A stretch of DNA of 64,000 bases from an uncultured Roseibium sp. (GTDB lineage Bacteria; Pseudomonadota; Alphaproteobacteria; Rhizobiales; Stappiaceae), in the NCBI RefSeq assembly GCF_947499295.1, contig NZ_CANMNP010000011.1:1-64000 (forward strand), given 5' to 3'. Position 1 is the first letter of the stretch, and each line of letters starts with the position of its first letter. Below are positions 37,977-47,041 of the stretch, piece after piece. The notes under the pieces are model-generated. The model was not told where the DNA came from, did not search any database, and worked only from the letters and a program-made list of their open reading frames with translations. Made by a program: the position numbers and the translations under genes.

Positions 37977-38726
37977 ATGCTGGAGGCACCATTGAACACC
38001 ATCGAAACAAGTCCGCTCAAACGCAAACTTTCCGCATTTGTCGCTTTGTCCGTTGATGAGCTTGTAGTCTTGGAGCGACTACACCAGCGCCGCAGAACAT
38101 TCGTCGCGGGTCGAGATCTTGTGCATCAGGGACAGTCCAGGCAGGCTGCCTATATACTGGTTTCAGGATGGGTATGTTCTTACAAGACGCAATCTGACGG
38201 GACACGCCAGATTGTCGACGTCCAGATACCTGGCGACTTTCTTGGGTTGCGCAGCGTTCTGCTTCGCACCTCGGACCACAGCTTTGAACCGATCACCGAT
38301 ATTCAGGCGGTCGAAGTTCATGCTAACGATCTCCTTGACGCGTTTGCAAGGTTCCCTCGCTTGGCGGCCGCAGTATTGTGGGCCGCGTCACGGGACGAAG
38401 CCATGGTGGTCGAACACCTCGTTGGCCTCGGACGGCGTGACGCGGACGGGCGTATGGCCCATTTTTTGCTGGAGCTTGGCTCGAGATTGGCTCTGATTGG
38501 CATGGGTAGCCAGAGTGGCTACGACTGTCCTTTGACACAGTATCACCTCGCCGATGCTTTGGGACTGAGCGCCGTGCACGTCAATCGTGTTTTACGGCAA
38601 TTGCGTGAAAGCGGATTGGTCACGTTTCGAAACGGCAAGGTGACGTTCCACGATCGTGACCGCCTGGTCGAATTTGCGGGGTTCGATCCTGAATATCTAG
38701 ACCAAAACGGGCCATTGCTGAAGTAA
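37977..38726 (+). CDS. Crp/Fnr-family transcriptional regulator
   Basis: A 249-residue protein with a cyclic-nucleotide-fold sensor domain (about 35-150; LVHQGQSRQAAYILVSGWVCSYKT and GDFLGLRSVLL) and a C-terminal winged helix (YHLADALGLSAVHVNRVLRQLRESGLV). There is no N-terminal FNR-type cysteine cluster, so oxygen sensing by iron-sulphur is unlikely. Many alphaproteobacteria have several such regulators that respond to stress or light. The first codon is uncertain (ATG at 37977 or TTG at 37992). The effector is unknown. Confidence 0.85.
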   Translation: MLEAPLNTIETSPLKRKLSAFVALSVDELVVLERLHQRRRTFVAGRDLVHQGQSRQAAYILVSGWVCSYKTQSDGTRQIVDVQIPGDFLGLRSVLLRTSDHSFEPITDIQAVEVHANDLLDAFARFPRLAAAVLWAASRDEAMVVEHLVGLGRRDADGRMAHFLLELGSRLALIGMGSQSGYDCPLTQYHLADALGLSAVHVNRVLRQLRESGLVTFRNGKVTFHDRDRLVEFAGFDPEYLDQNGPLLK

Positions 38727-39222
38727 ACTCATACTTGCGCGATGCCTATTTCTGGCCGACCAATTTCTTTGGAATGCGACCGGAAAGAACTAGGTGCAAA
38801 AGATGCCGCCGTTCTTGTCAATCTTTTCCTTGATTTTGTTGGCCCGAAAAAAACTTGTAAGCAAGATAGTAAATCCGCAGGTCACAATCTTAACCGCATC
38901 GGAACGAAAAAACTCCAAGCACTAACTTCGATCAGGATGTTTCCCCAAGGCTCCAAGTAGGATGAGCGGAGCGGTCGGGTACTCGGTCAATTTCTTGACA
39001 CGCCTTTAAAGGCATTGACAAAGACTGCGACAACAGGCGGGCCAATCTCATAAGCGGACTCGCAACGCTTGCCCCGAAAAACGAAGTTACCTCAAATAGT
39101 CACGCGTTGGAAAGGGGTTCATTAGTGCCGAGCCTGTTTTCAAGTGTCTACGTGCCTGCCGAAGCATTTGCTCGCAGGCTTTGAACGTGACGTGCGCTTA
39201 CATGCGAAGGAGTACTGCGGCT
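38727..39222. other. Intergenic stretch, direct-repeat copy near its middle
   Basis: About 496 bp with no convincing gene. It contains one copy of ACTAACTTCGATCAG (38921-38935), repeated at 40573-40587. No terminator was found after the Crp/Fnr gene. Confidence 0.4.
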
Positions 39223-39705
39223 ATGGAGAAGAAATTGAAGAGGGACGGACCCAAGTCGGATTCCACAGATCTCGAGAGGCGGGTCCTAGCACACGAGAGA
39301 ATTTTACAATCTCTGATAGCGTATATGTCCTGCTCTGAGCCCCGGTTTGTCAAACACCTCAAGACACGCTTTGTCGACACCAATTCGATGGCGCGCCGCG
39401 AACAAGACTATAGAGACGTTGACGATTATGCCGAAGAATTCATGCGCGCGGTCATAAACCTCGGGGAAACCAGTGCCCTTCCAATATCGAGCGTTACAAA
39501 AACTGAAAGGGCCTCCAAGCATCCGAGAAAACTGGTGCTTGCTTCAGTCCATATGCTTCCTCCGGAGACTGAGCAGGATCGGGTGCAGGTCCGGGAAAGA
39601 AATGGGATATGGGAAGTAAGGGTTGATGGCGCCTTTCTCGGGGACTATCAGAAATCGGAACACGCTAGGACCGCTGCCGCTCTGGCCAGGCTTTCACTCA
39701 AATGA
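39223..39705 (+). CDS. Hypothetical protein with DUF2188-like C-terminus
   Basis: About 160 residues from the ATG at 39223 (MEKKLKRDGPKSDSTDLERR), with AAGGAG upstream. The first 100 residues are mostly helical and not recognised. The C-terminal 45 residues have the pattern of the DUF2188 family: VQVRERNGIWEVRVDGAFLG, YQKSEHARTAAALARL. Its stop overlaps the next start (ATGA at 39702-39705), so it is translated together with the transglutaminase-like protein. The function is unknown. Confidence 0.65.
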   Translation: MEKKLKRDGPKSDSTDLERRVLAHERILQSLIAYMSCSEPRFVKHLKTRFVDTNSMARREQDYRDVDDYAEEFMRAVINLGETSALPISSVTKTERASKHPRKLVLASVHMLPPETEQDRVQVRERNGIWEVRVDGAFLGDYQKSEHARTAAALARLSLK

Positions 39706-40571
39706 GGAAGGGTCTGTCGTCTTCTGGCCGTTTGGAATGCTCAAGACGGGAAAGAAAGGGTGATATCCGGATCAGCCTGGGTTGCCGTCTTGATTTCAAG
39801 TTTCCGAAATCCACACCGATAATTGCGATGCTCAACGTTGATGCAACACACTATTGCGACCTCGAGCAACTGGATTTTTTGACAACTACTCCTTGCGTGC
39901 CGATCGAGAGCTACAAGGATGTTTTTGGGAACTGGTGTTCCAGGCTGACAGCGCCGGCCGGCGCCTTCAGAATGGCGACGCAAGGCATCTTTTTTGATCA
40001 TGGAAAGAAAGATCGGTTTTTTCCTGCTGCGTATCAGCACTCTGTACAAGATCTTCCATCCGACGCACTCGTGTTTCTATTGGGCAGCCGCTATTGCGAT
40101 ACTGATTTGCTGTCGCAAGAATCTTGGCGGCTGTTCGGAGAAACAAAGACAGGCTGGGCCAGGGTTCAGGCTATCTGTGACTATGTGCATCAGCAGGTGA
40201 CCTTCGGCTATGAGCATGCACGCGCAACCCGAACGGCGTCCGAAACCCTGACCGAAGGGCGGGGTGTTTGCCGTGACTTCACCCACCTTGCGATCAGCTT
40301 CTGTCGATGCATGAACATCCCGGCCCGCTATTGCACGGGATACCTGAGTGATATCGGCGAGCCGGAACCGCATACCCCGTGTGATTTCGCAGCCTGGATG
40401 GAAGTCTTCCTGGCAAACCGATGGTGGATCTTCGATCCGCGCAACAACCAACGCCGCATCGCACGGTTTCTGATTGGCCGCGGAAGGGATGCTGCCGATG
40501 TCCCGCTTACACAAACCTTTGGCGAAAATACTTTAGGAAATTTCGAGGTTTGGACCGAGATTTCCAATTGA
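39702..40571 (+). CDS. Transglutaminase-like protein lacking the expected His
   Basis: The 289-residue protein has an N-terminal beta domain (about 20-140) and a transglutaminase core. The nucleophile is in GRGVCRDFTHLA and the Asp in WWIFDPRNNQR. The catalytic His position, which the neighbour at 32534 shows as HAWTEVF, reads AAWMEVF here, so the classic triad seems incomplete. The final block RFLIGRGRDAADVPLTQTFG is typical of a large alphaproteobacterial subfamily. It overlaps the upstream gene by 4 bases. Either another residue serves as base or the protein is non-catalytic. Confidence 0.83.
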   Translation: MRKGLSSSGRLECSRRERKGDIRISLGCRLDFKFPKSTPIIAMLNVDATHYCDLEQLDFLTTTPCVPIESYKDVFGNWCSRLTAPAGAFRMATQGIFFDHGKKDRFFPAAYQHSVQDLPSDALVFLLGSRYCDTDLLSQESWRLFGETKTGWARVQAICDYVHQQVTFGYEHARATRTASETLTEGRGVCRDFTHLAISFCRCMNIPARYCTGYLSDIGEPEPHTPCDFAAWMEVFLANRWWIFDPRNNQRRIARFLIGRGRDAADVPLTQTFGENTLGNFEVWTEISN

Positions 40572-40710
40572 GACTAACTTCGATCAGCACACGACCGGCC
40601 GGGTCCATCTAAATTCTTTGAAACAGTCTCGCCTTCCTATGAAATCATCGACCAAGACGATTCTGGGAGCTTGATTGAAGCACAACCAATTAAAAACGGC
40701 GGATATTGCC

Positions 40711-41007
40711 ATGAACACCCGATCGACCAGATCGACGGTGAAGTTCTTCCACCCCTTCTCTTTAAATAGGCAATCGGAAGTCCTGCCTGCCGGAGACTAC
40801 GAAGTCCTTGTCGAAGAAGAACTTCTTCAGGATATGAATTTCCTCGGATACCGAAAGACGGCGACGTATCTGATCGTTGCTGGCAAGGGGAAGACCGTGA
40901 TGCGGGAAATCTCCGGAAACGATCTGGAAGCCGTGCTCAACCGAGACCGGGCCGCCAACGATGACAGACAAAACAGCAAGGCAGCTCCTGCGGAGGACTT
41001 GAAATGA
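40711..41007 (+). CDS. Conserved hypothetical protein
   Basis: 98 residues from the ATG at 40711 (MNTRSTRSTVKFFHPFSL). The pattern KFFHPFSLNRQSEVLPAGDY EVLVEEELL is beta-rich; LIVAGKGKTVMREISGND looks like a short strand-turn block. A charged tail follows. It ends in an ATGA overlap with the next gene, so the two are co-translated. I do not know the family. The tail matches small stress-related proteins of this class only in general look. Confidence 0.55.
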   Translation: MNTRSTRSTVKFFHPFSLNRQSEVLPAGDYEVLVEEELLQDMNFLGYRKTATYLIVAGKGKTVMREISGNDLEAVLNRDRAANDDRQNSKAAPAEDLK

Positions 41008-41357
41008 ACATTCCCGAATGGCTGAAACCTGTTGCGCTCGGCGTCGTGATCGGCGCAATTGCCGTGAGCGCGGTGGGATTTTCCTGGGGCGGCTGGGTAA
41101 CCGGTGGAAACGCGACACAGATGGCGAACAGGCTGTCACAAGACAAAGTAATTGCAGCGCTCGTGCCGGTTTGCGTCAACCTATCCCGCACCGACGCAGA
41201 ACGCGCCACGAAGCTGGCGAAGATTCGTAAAACCTCTGCATACCAGCGAAGGAATGCGCTCATGGAAACTGGATGGGCGACGGTTCCTGGTTCGGATAGC
41301 TCCGACCGAGATTTGGCGCAAGCCTGCCTGGCCGCACTCGAACTCGACAAATCGTGA
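41004..41357 (+). CDS. Single-span membrane or secreted hypothetical protein
   Basis: 117 residues. The first 35 hold a hydrophobic helix (VALGVVIGAIAVSAVGFSWG) that is probably a signal anchor. The rest is helical with a Cys pair, VPVCVNL and AQACLAALEL, that could form a disulphide in the periplasm. It overlaps the preceding gene by 4 bases (ATGA) and is followed by another small gene. It is widespread in alphaproteobacteria in my recollection, with no defined role. Confidence 0.6.
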   Translation: MNIPEWLKPVALGVVIGAIAVSAVGFSWGGWVTGGNATQMANRLSQDKVIAALVPVCVNLSRTDAERATKLAKIRKTSAYQRRNALMETGWATVPGSDSSDRDLAQACLAALELDKS

Positions 41358-41372
41358 GCGGGAGCGCTCATC

Positions 41373-41582
41373 ATGCCAGAAAGTACACTTGGTTCGATGT
41401 TCGCAGAGAATCTCCAACATCAAGACCATGCCGCAGCGGATACCGTTGCTTTCTACGTGAAGGAAGATCTCACACTTAAGGACTTTTTTCGCCGTAAGCA
41501 GCGAAATGGCCGAAGGGAGACTTTTGCCATCCAGGCGGCGGAAAATGAAGGCATGCGGGTTTTCGTGAACGAGCCGGAATAA
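41373..41582 (+). CDS. Small hypothetical protein
   Basis: 69 residues (MPESTLGSMFAENLQHQDHA), no known motif. It contains FYVKEDLTLKDFFRRKQRNG. It lies 15 bases after the previous gene in the same direction and before hflK. The first codons are preceded by GAGCGGGAGCG, a fair ribosome-binding site. The function is unknown; a modulator or partner of the neighbours is possible. Confidence 0.45.
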   Translation: MPESTLGSMFAENLQHQDHAAADTVAFYVKEDLTLKDFFRRKQRNGRRETFAIQAAENEGMRVFVNEPE

Positions 41583-41752
41583 GAGCAAAGCCAGGCCACG
41601 TATCTCGACCGGGTATGACGGCACTTTTCGGCAGCAAAGCCTGTCTCGGCGATCAGCCGGGCGATGCCGAACGCCTGACAATTCACTTTGAAGAACGAGA
41701 GCAATCCGTCCCGATCAGCCGGCGCGCAAGTGATTCTCGGGAAAGAGCTGTC

Positions 41753-42820
41753 ATGACATTGGAAAACAAAAGTCCTCCCGGTTCGGGTCCTTGGGGCACG
41801 GGGCCGGGAGACCGTTCATCGGATATCGACACTTTTCTGCGGCATGGTCGCCAGCGCTTCGGTGGCATTTTACCGGGTGGCTTTCCCTCGGGCCGCGGAC
41901 TTTTGGTCGCCGGCGCACTTAGCTTTGCCGCTTACGGGCTCTGGTCATCCTACTACACCGTACCCAGTGACTCCGTAGCAGTCATTCAGCGTTTCGGAAA
42001 GTTCGTCGCGGAAGTCCCGCCCGGGCTACATTTCAAGTTCCCCCTCGGGATCGACACAGCGACGATTGTCCCGGTCAAGCGTCAATTGAAGCAGGAATTC
42101 GGCTTCACCACGCCAGGTGGCAACGATCCCTATCAAAGTCCCACCGACGGCCGGCGCGAGACCGAGATGGTTACCGGCGACCTGAATGCGGCGTTGGTCG
42201 AATGGGTGGTTCAATATCGTATTTCGGATCCGGTCAAGTTTCTGTTCGAGGTGCGAGAGCCCGCCGCCACGCTTCGCTATGTTTCGGAATCCGTCATGCG
42301 CGAAGTGGTTGGTGACCGCACTGTCGACGAAGTCATCACGATCGGCCGGCAGGAAATCGAAAGCGAAGCACTCCTGAAGATGCAGGCTCTGGCCACGAAA
42401 TACGCCATGGGCATCAGCATCGACCAGGTTCAGCTCAAGAACATCAACCCACCTGAGCCCGTCCAGTCCTCGTTCAATGAAGTCAACCAGGCGCAGCAGG
42501 AAAAGGAGCGTCTGATCAACGAGGCCCGCCGGGAATACAACAAGGTCATCCCGCTGGCGGAAGGCGAAAAGGACCAGCGTATTCGTGAGGCGGATGGCTA
42601 TCGGTTGAAAAGGATCAACGAGGCCGAAGGCGACGCGTCGCGCTTTACTGCGCTCTTGACCGAATATCTGAAAGCACCGGATGTAACCCGCCGGCGGATC
42701 TACATCGAAACCCTTCAGGATGTGATGCCCGGTATCGAATCGAAGATCATCGTTGACGGATCAACCGGCAGCATCCTGCCGCTTCTCAATCTCGACCGTC
42801 AAAAGGAAAACCGGCCATGA
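41753..42820 (+). CDS. hflK: HflK, SPFH-domain FtsH-complex subunit
   Basis: HflK and HflC form a membrane complex that surrounds FtsH and tunes its proteolysis. A Gly/Pro-rich N-terminus is followed by one helix (LLVAGALSFAAYGLWS, about 50-66), then the SPFH/band-7 domain (VIQRFGKFVAEVPPGLHFK) and a helical tail with long charged coiled-coil stretches. Started at the ATG at 41753 it is about 355 residues; longer frames lack a ribosome-binding site. The stop overlaps hflC by 4 bases (ATGA at 42817). Three small genes precede it in the same direction. Confidence 0.92.
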   Translation: MTLENKSPPGSGPWGTGPGDRSSDIDTFLRHGRQRFGGILPGGFPSGRGLLVAGALSFAAYGLWSSYYTVPSDSVAVIQRFGKFVAEVPPGLHFKFPLGIDTATIVPVKRQLKQEFGFTTPGGNDPYQSPTDGRRETEMVTGDLNAALVEWVVQYRISDPVKFLFEVREPAATLRYVSESVMREVVGDRTVDEVITIGRQEIESEALLKMQALATKYAMGISIDQVQLKNINPPEPVQSSFNEVNQAQQEKERLINEARREYNKVIPLAEGEKDQRIREADGYRLKRINEAEGDASRFTALLTEYLKAPDVTRRRIYIETLQDVMPGIESKIIVDGSTGSILPLLNLDRQKENRP

Positions 42821-43851
42821 AGATCGTATGGGGACTTCTTGCCGGGATTGGAGCCGTTGCCGTTGTGTCAGCCTCCACTGCCATTTACACCGTTGGCGAA
42901 ATTGAACAGGCAATCATCACCCAGTTCGGTAAGCCTGTGGGAGAACCGGTTACCACGTCGGGTCTCAAACTGAAACTTCCCTTCGTTCAGGACGTCAACC
43001 GGATTGATCGCCGGGTTCTGGAATGGGATGGCAACCCTTCCGACATGCCAACAAAAGACAAGCTGTATATTTCCGTCGACCTGTTCGCCCGCTGGAAGAT
43101 CACCGACCCTTTGCAATACTTTCTCCGACTTCGCGACGAACGAAGCGCCCAGTCCCGGCTCGACGACATTTTGGGCAGCGAGACACGCAATGCGGTTGCA
43201 AAGCACGAGCTGATCGAGATCATCCGGACGACAAGAGGGCGTACCCCCTTGCGAGACACACTCCTTACGGACGAGGAACTTGCGCAGGATATCGGGTCGC
43301 TTGTTCCCATCCAGAAAGGTCGGGAACTTGTCGAGAGGGAAATATTCGAGGCAGCGGCCGAGAAGGTCCGCGTCTTCGGAATTGCGCTGCTCGACATCCG
43401 GTTCAAGCGCATCAATTACAACGAGAGCGTCCGGCCAAAAATTTACGACCGGATGGTCTCGGAACGCCGGCAGATCGCCGAGCGCTTCTTGTCGGAGGGC
43501 AACGGCGAGGCCGCACGTATTCGCGGTAACCGTGTGCGCGATCTGAACAAGATCCAGTCCGAAGCCTATCGGGAGGTGGAGGAAATCCGTGGAGTGGCCG
43601 ATGCAGCCGCTGCCGACATTTACGCCCGGGCCTACAACACAACCGTGCAAGCCGCGGAATTCTACGAGTTTACCCGGACAATGCAGGCCTACAAGGACAT
43701 GATATCCTCTGGAACGACCCTTGTCTTGTCGACGGACAGTGATCTCTTCAAGTTCTTGAGGGGTATGCAGGCTAAAGTCGGGAAACCGGACCGCCGCCAG
43801 CCGGATAGCGGCGGCGAATTGGTCAGTGACCTGACAGAGAGCAAGCAATGA
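42817..43851 (+). CDS. hflC: HflC, SPFH-domain FtsH-complex subunit
   Basis: The partner of HflK. One N-terminal helix (WGLLAGIGAVAVVSASTAIYT) and an SPFH domain (IITQFGKPVGEPVTTSGLKLKLPF) are followed by a helical tail with HflC-typical blocks: VFGIALLDIRFKRINY, VRPKIYDRMVSERRQIAERF and GNRVRDLNKIQSEAYREVEE. Length is 344 residues, normal. It overlaps hflK by 4 bases, and its own stop overlaps the next gene by 4 bases, so three genes are tightly coupled. Confidence 0.93.
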   Translation: MKIVWGLLAGIGAVAVVSASTAIYTVGEIEQAIITQFGKPVGEPVTTSGLKLKLPFVQDVNRIDRRVLEWDGNPSDMPTKDKLYISVDLFARWKITDPLQYFLRLRDERSAQSRLDDILGSETRNAVAKHELIEIIRTTRGRTPLRDTLLTDEELAQDIGSLVPIQKGRELVEREIFEAAAEKVRVFGIALLDIRFKRINYNESVRPKIYDRMVSERRQIAERFLSEGNGEAARIRGNRVRDLNKIQSEAYREVEEIRGVADAAAADIYARAYNTTVQAAEFYEFTRTMQAYKDMISSGTTLVLSTDSDLFKFLRGMQAKVGKPDRRQPDSGGELVSDLTESKQ

Positions 43852-44270
43852 CCAAGTCGGTTTCGACCGAAAAGTCGGGACTACCCAATTGGAAACAGTC
43901 CGAACCTGCACCCATTTCGGTGCCTTCTCCCGATCCGTTCAATTTCATGAACCGCGCGCTTGAAAATTGGGACGGCGAGGGAGGAGCACTTGCGCAGGAT
44001 TCCATGCACTGTGAATATGGCAAGCGTGTCGAAGCTGACGGCTCCTGGACGATTTACCACGTCTTTACCGGCAGCCCGGCAACAATTGGCGGCAATCTGA
44101 TGCAGGACATGAACGCAAAAGACGCACTGGATCAAATGACAATAACAAATGCCGGCAATTCCACACGGCGGGCGGCACGTGCAAAGATCTTGAAGGTGCG
44201 ATTTTTGGCTACCTGGTGGGTTCGACTAACCAAATACTTCCGATTTTTCTACTTCTTGCTGCCAGTGTGA
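43848..44270 (+). CDS. Hypothetical protein coupled to hflC
   Basis: 140 residues that start at the ATG at 43848, overlapping hflC. The first 60 are polar, with SGLPNWKQSEPAPISVPSPDPFNFM. The middle block MHCEYGKRVEADGSWTIYHVFTGSP is strand-rich. The last 25 residues are aromatic and hydrophobic (WWVRLTKYFRFFYFLLPV), perhaps membrane-bound. I do not recognise the family. Tight coupling suggests a role in the same membrane quality-control unit, by inference. Confidence 0.5.
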   Translation: MTKSVSTEKSGLPNWKQSEPAPISVPSPDPFNFMNRALENWDGEGGALAQDSMHCEYGKRVEADGSWTIYHVFTGSPATIGGNLMQDMNAKDALDQMTITNAGNSTRRAARAKILKVRFLATWWVRLTKYFRFFYFLLPV

Positions 44271-44332
44271 TCAAGCTTCTCGTTCGCCGACCCCTCATGG
44301 CGTCGGCCGTTTTTTGAGGAGATCGATTGCGG

Positions 44333-44545
44333 CTATGGTTCGAGATGAGACCTAATTGAGCCCTCCAATTCTTCCGCAATATTGAGCGAAGATTGAAGAA
44401 CTTTCGTTTCGTTCGAGGCGTCAGATCCCTGTTCCATGATGGCGACAGGTAATTCAAGCTTGCCAGCCGCAGTGTTCACGCGAACATAATACAGAAGCTG
44501 GCCACAGGGCCGCACTTCAACTTTCGTCAGCTTGATCTCTGACAT
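44333..44545 (-). CDS. Small hypothetical protein
   Basis: 70 residues from the ATG at 44545 (MSEIKLTKVEVRPCGQLLYY) with AGGAG upstream on the minus strand. The pattern YYVRVNTAAGKLELPVAI is beta-like, followed by an acidic helix. It is probably a conserved small protein. It lies before another small gene on the same strand; the gap is 80 bases. Confidence 0.5.
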   Translation of the reverse strand: MSEIKLTKVEVRPCGQLLYYVRVNTAAGKLELPVAIMEQGSDASNETKVLQSSLNIAEELEGSIRSHLEP

Positions 44546-44625
44546 TGTCAGTCTCCTATATAGACATTCACGCACCACTGGAATTCGCGAGAGCTTGGGC
44601 TTTCTGCCTTGCAACGCGCAAAGCC

Positions 44626-44934
44626 TTACCTTTGGTAAATCGTTTTTTTGATTACAAGCGCGTTGCCCTGGGTTGCTTCGGCAATCGCCACGGGTTCGAG
44701 GTTGTCCTGGGTGACCATATGTTCGTGCAACTCCAGATCATTGCGGATCCGGTATTGCGGTGTGTCACCGATGCAGGGCATCAACGCGGTAATGCGGAAG
44801 GATACGCCACGACTTGAGGACGTCATCGGGGGGGCGTTCTTCATTCTGACACATTGTCCGATGGCAAAACGGTGTTCTGAAAGAGTTGGCGCCTTTCGGT
44901 TGAGCCAATTTTGTTGGTTATTTTCGTTAATCAT
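44626..44934 (-). CDS. Hypothetical protein
   Basis: 102 residues from the ATG at 44934 (MINENNQQNWLNRKAPTLSE), with AAAAGGATC upstream. Blocks such as RFAIGQCVRMKNAPPM and YQYRIRND-like QYRIRNDLELHEHMVTQDNL suggest a small beta-barrel fold, of the kind seen in plasmid- or phage-related sequence-binding proteins, but I cannot name it. The longer frame up to 45057 lacks a start signal. It lies on the edge of a gene-poor stretch. Confidence 0.5.
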   Translation of the reverse strand: MINENNQQNWLNRKAPTLSEHRFAIGQCVRMKNAPPMTSSSRGVSFRITALMPCIGDTPQYRIRNDLELHEHMVTQDNLEPVAIAEATQGNALVIKKTIYQR

Positions 44935-45900
44935 GATCCTTTTCCTTCGCATTTTCCATCCTGTATACCTTGGCAAGGCTGTCATTCGACTGTTGTTCAT
45001 GATCCTGGGCCGTCGGGCCACAGAACCATGAGCGACGAGAGACATCGGGCCAAGCATTCGAGGAAAGCTTGAAAGTGTTGCATGAATCGCGTCGATCGAA
45101 ACTGATGCATGTTGGTCAGCGCTGGAAAAGCTGGGATCTCTTTGTCATAATCTCTGAGCTAAGGGATAGGGTTTGCGTGCTCTTCGGCGAAAAGAACTGC
45201 GCGAGGACAAAAGTGTGTATTTGCTACTAAGTTGACGATTAACGGCTCCGAAACTCGTGGCACGGATTATCAGTGGCAGATGTATATGTTTGGTTCGAGG
45301 TCAGCGTGCCGACGGGCACAGCTCTTGCTCCCGTCTGATCGACGCAGGGCGAATGGCAAGTTTCGTCAGTCGACAGCCAAAACCAGACTGTCCCCTCTCG
45401 GCCCCTTTTCGGACATTGGCAGACTCGATTGAGAGATACACGGTTGATATCGCGATATCGGGTTGACACGGTGGTATTCTGTAAAATTAGTGTTCACGGG
45501 TAAAGCTTCACGCTTATCCAATTCAAATCAATTGCTTACGAGAAAACAAAACCAACACAAAGCACATTTCGCTTTGACGGGGGTAACGGTGGTAGCGGTC
45601 CTCCGATGCCAAATTCAGCCATCACAATCCAAACCCATCAAATGCCTTTCAGGACGGATCGCGCGAGTTCATGGGTTTCAGGTTGGTCATTAAGCAAATA
45701 CTTAGATAGTTGCTTGTCAATTCATCGTTGAGGTACCGGGCAGGCCAAGTCCATCAGGTGACTTTTTTGAACAAATTTGAAACGAACATTCAACCAAGAA
45801 AAACATCAAATTAATTTAGTACGTTTGGATAAGTGCGTATCATTTTTTACTTAGTATGACTAATTTCACTTCTAACTATTTGTGAACAAGAGTCCCAACT
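44935..45900. other. Gene-poor stretch
   Basis: Nearly 1 kb of AT-rich DNA with no convincing gene on either strand; the open frames at 45232-45693 lack start signals and protein-like composition. It leads into a decayed transposase at 45935-46344, so the whole stretch may be scar from mobile elements. Confidence 0.45.
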
Positions 45901-45934
45901 CTTCGCTGCGGAGAAAACGGTTTTTCCGACAGCC

Positions 45935-46344
45935 GCATGCGAAGTTCCACCTCACAGTCGCGCCTGGATTGATATCTGTGAGAAGCCGCCCGAAGCCCAT
46001 AGCATTACATGTACGGTGCTCTGACGCCTCAAACACACCCTAAAAATGCCGGACAACTTTGCGACGGCGGACTGGCTTCACCACTTTTTTCTCAAAGCAT
46101 CCTGAAGCATGGTCTTGTCCAGCTTCAAATCGGCCACGAGGCGTTTCAGTTTCAAGTTCTCGTCTTCGAGATGCTTAAGTCGCCGGATCTCCGCAACGCC
46201 CATTCCGGCATAAACCTTCTTCCATCAATAGAACGTTGCCCCAGCAACACCCACCTTTCGACAAATCTCGCCAATTGTCGTGCCAGCTTCTACCTGCCGG
46301 AGTGCGAAAGCAATCTGTTCGTCTGAAAATCGTTTCCTCGGCAT
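45935..46344 (-). pseudogene. Decayed IS3-family transposase (OrfA with stop, OrfB fragment)
   Basis: On the minus strand an ATG at 46344 opens MPRKRFSDEQIAFALRQVEA, then TIGEICRKVGVAGATFY, a TGA stop where Arg or similar is expected, WKKVYAGMGVAEIRRLKHLE and DENLKLKRLVADLKLDKTML, ending at about 46078. This is IS3-group OrfA with an internal nonsense codon. Beyond it, in the -1 frame, KPVRRRKVVRHF and, after another frameshift, SHRYQSRRDCEVELRMRL match the start of OrfB. No terminal inverted repeats could be placed. It is inactive and marks past transposition in this gene-poor stretch. Confidence 0.85.
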
Positions 46345-47041
46345 CGGGACACTCCTCTTTCATTAGAATGAACCCAAGAATTCGCACTCAAATCGGACCA
46401 GATTCAAGGATCAAGACCACAGCGCAAAATAGCGTGATTAATAAAGTGAAAATTATCAATGGTAAAATTTTCCATTTAGTGATCGAACTACTCTTCGAAG
46501 CGAATTAAAAGTACTCGATTAAGTATAGTGCGACGCACAAGATATTTTATATTGTGGCAAAATTACATTGTTCCCACGATAGTATTTAATCGTTTGGATT
46601 AGTGGGCTCGGGAAGCTAGAACCCAAGACCATAAGCAAAAGTCTCAATCTCGGACGGGTTTGATATTCATTTCGTGAGTTCCGCGAAAGACCGTCAAACG
46701 CATTAGAAGCGGACGTTCATGGCTGCTAAGTGAAATTGTCGGCAATCAGAATAAAGTCTGTGGCGCGTAGAATTATCGAATGGCAGCGAAGAAGGACCGA
46801 CACCGTGCCCTAGTGTATCAACGTTCTAGGAGTTGGAACAAGAACGAAGCCATTGGTATTGGTGAGACCGCCTTTGCAGAAGTCGCAGCATTCCCCAAAA
46901 TGCTCCTCATCGCTTTGAGTGCGTAAGACCGGTGGTTGCCGCAAGAAAACTGTGGTCATCACCCCGACTTTGAGCTCTTCGATCGACTTTAGAGCGCCTA
47001 CCGCTCTTGTTTTTTCGGCTCTCTCGATTATATCGCCACCG
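46345..47041. other. Gene-poor stretch between the IS remnant and the copper locus
   Basis: About 700 bp, AT-rich up to 46620, with no gene. The frames near 46810-47217 on the minus strand overlap the copper protein at 47042 and are not protein-like. The promoter of the copper locus is probably between 46900 and 47040. Confidence 0.4.

Noticed and set aside
42868-43911. 347-codon minus-strand frame
   Set aside because: Antisense to hflC, which shows SPFH motifs and operon overlaps.
45058-45720. Short open frames in the gene-poor stretch
   Set aside because: No ribosome-binding sites, no family resemblance, AT-rich DNA.
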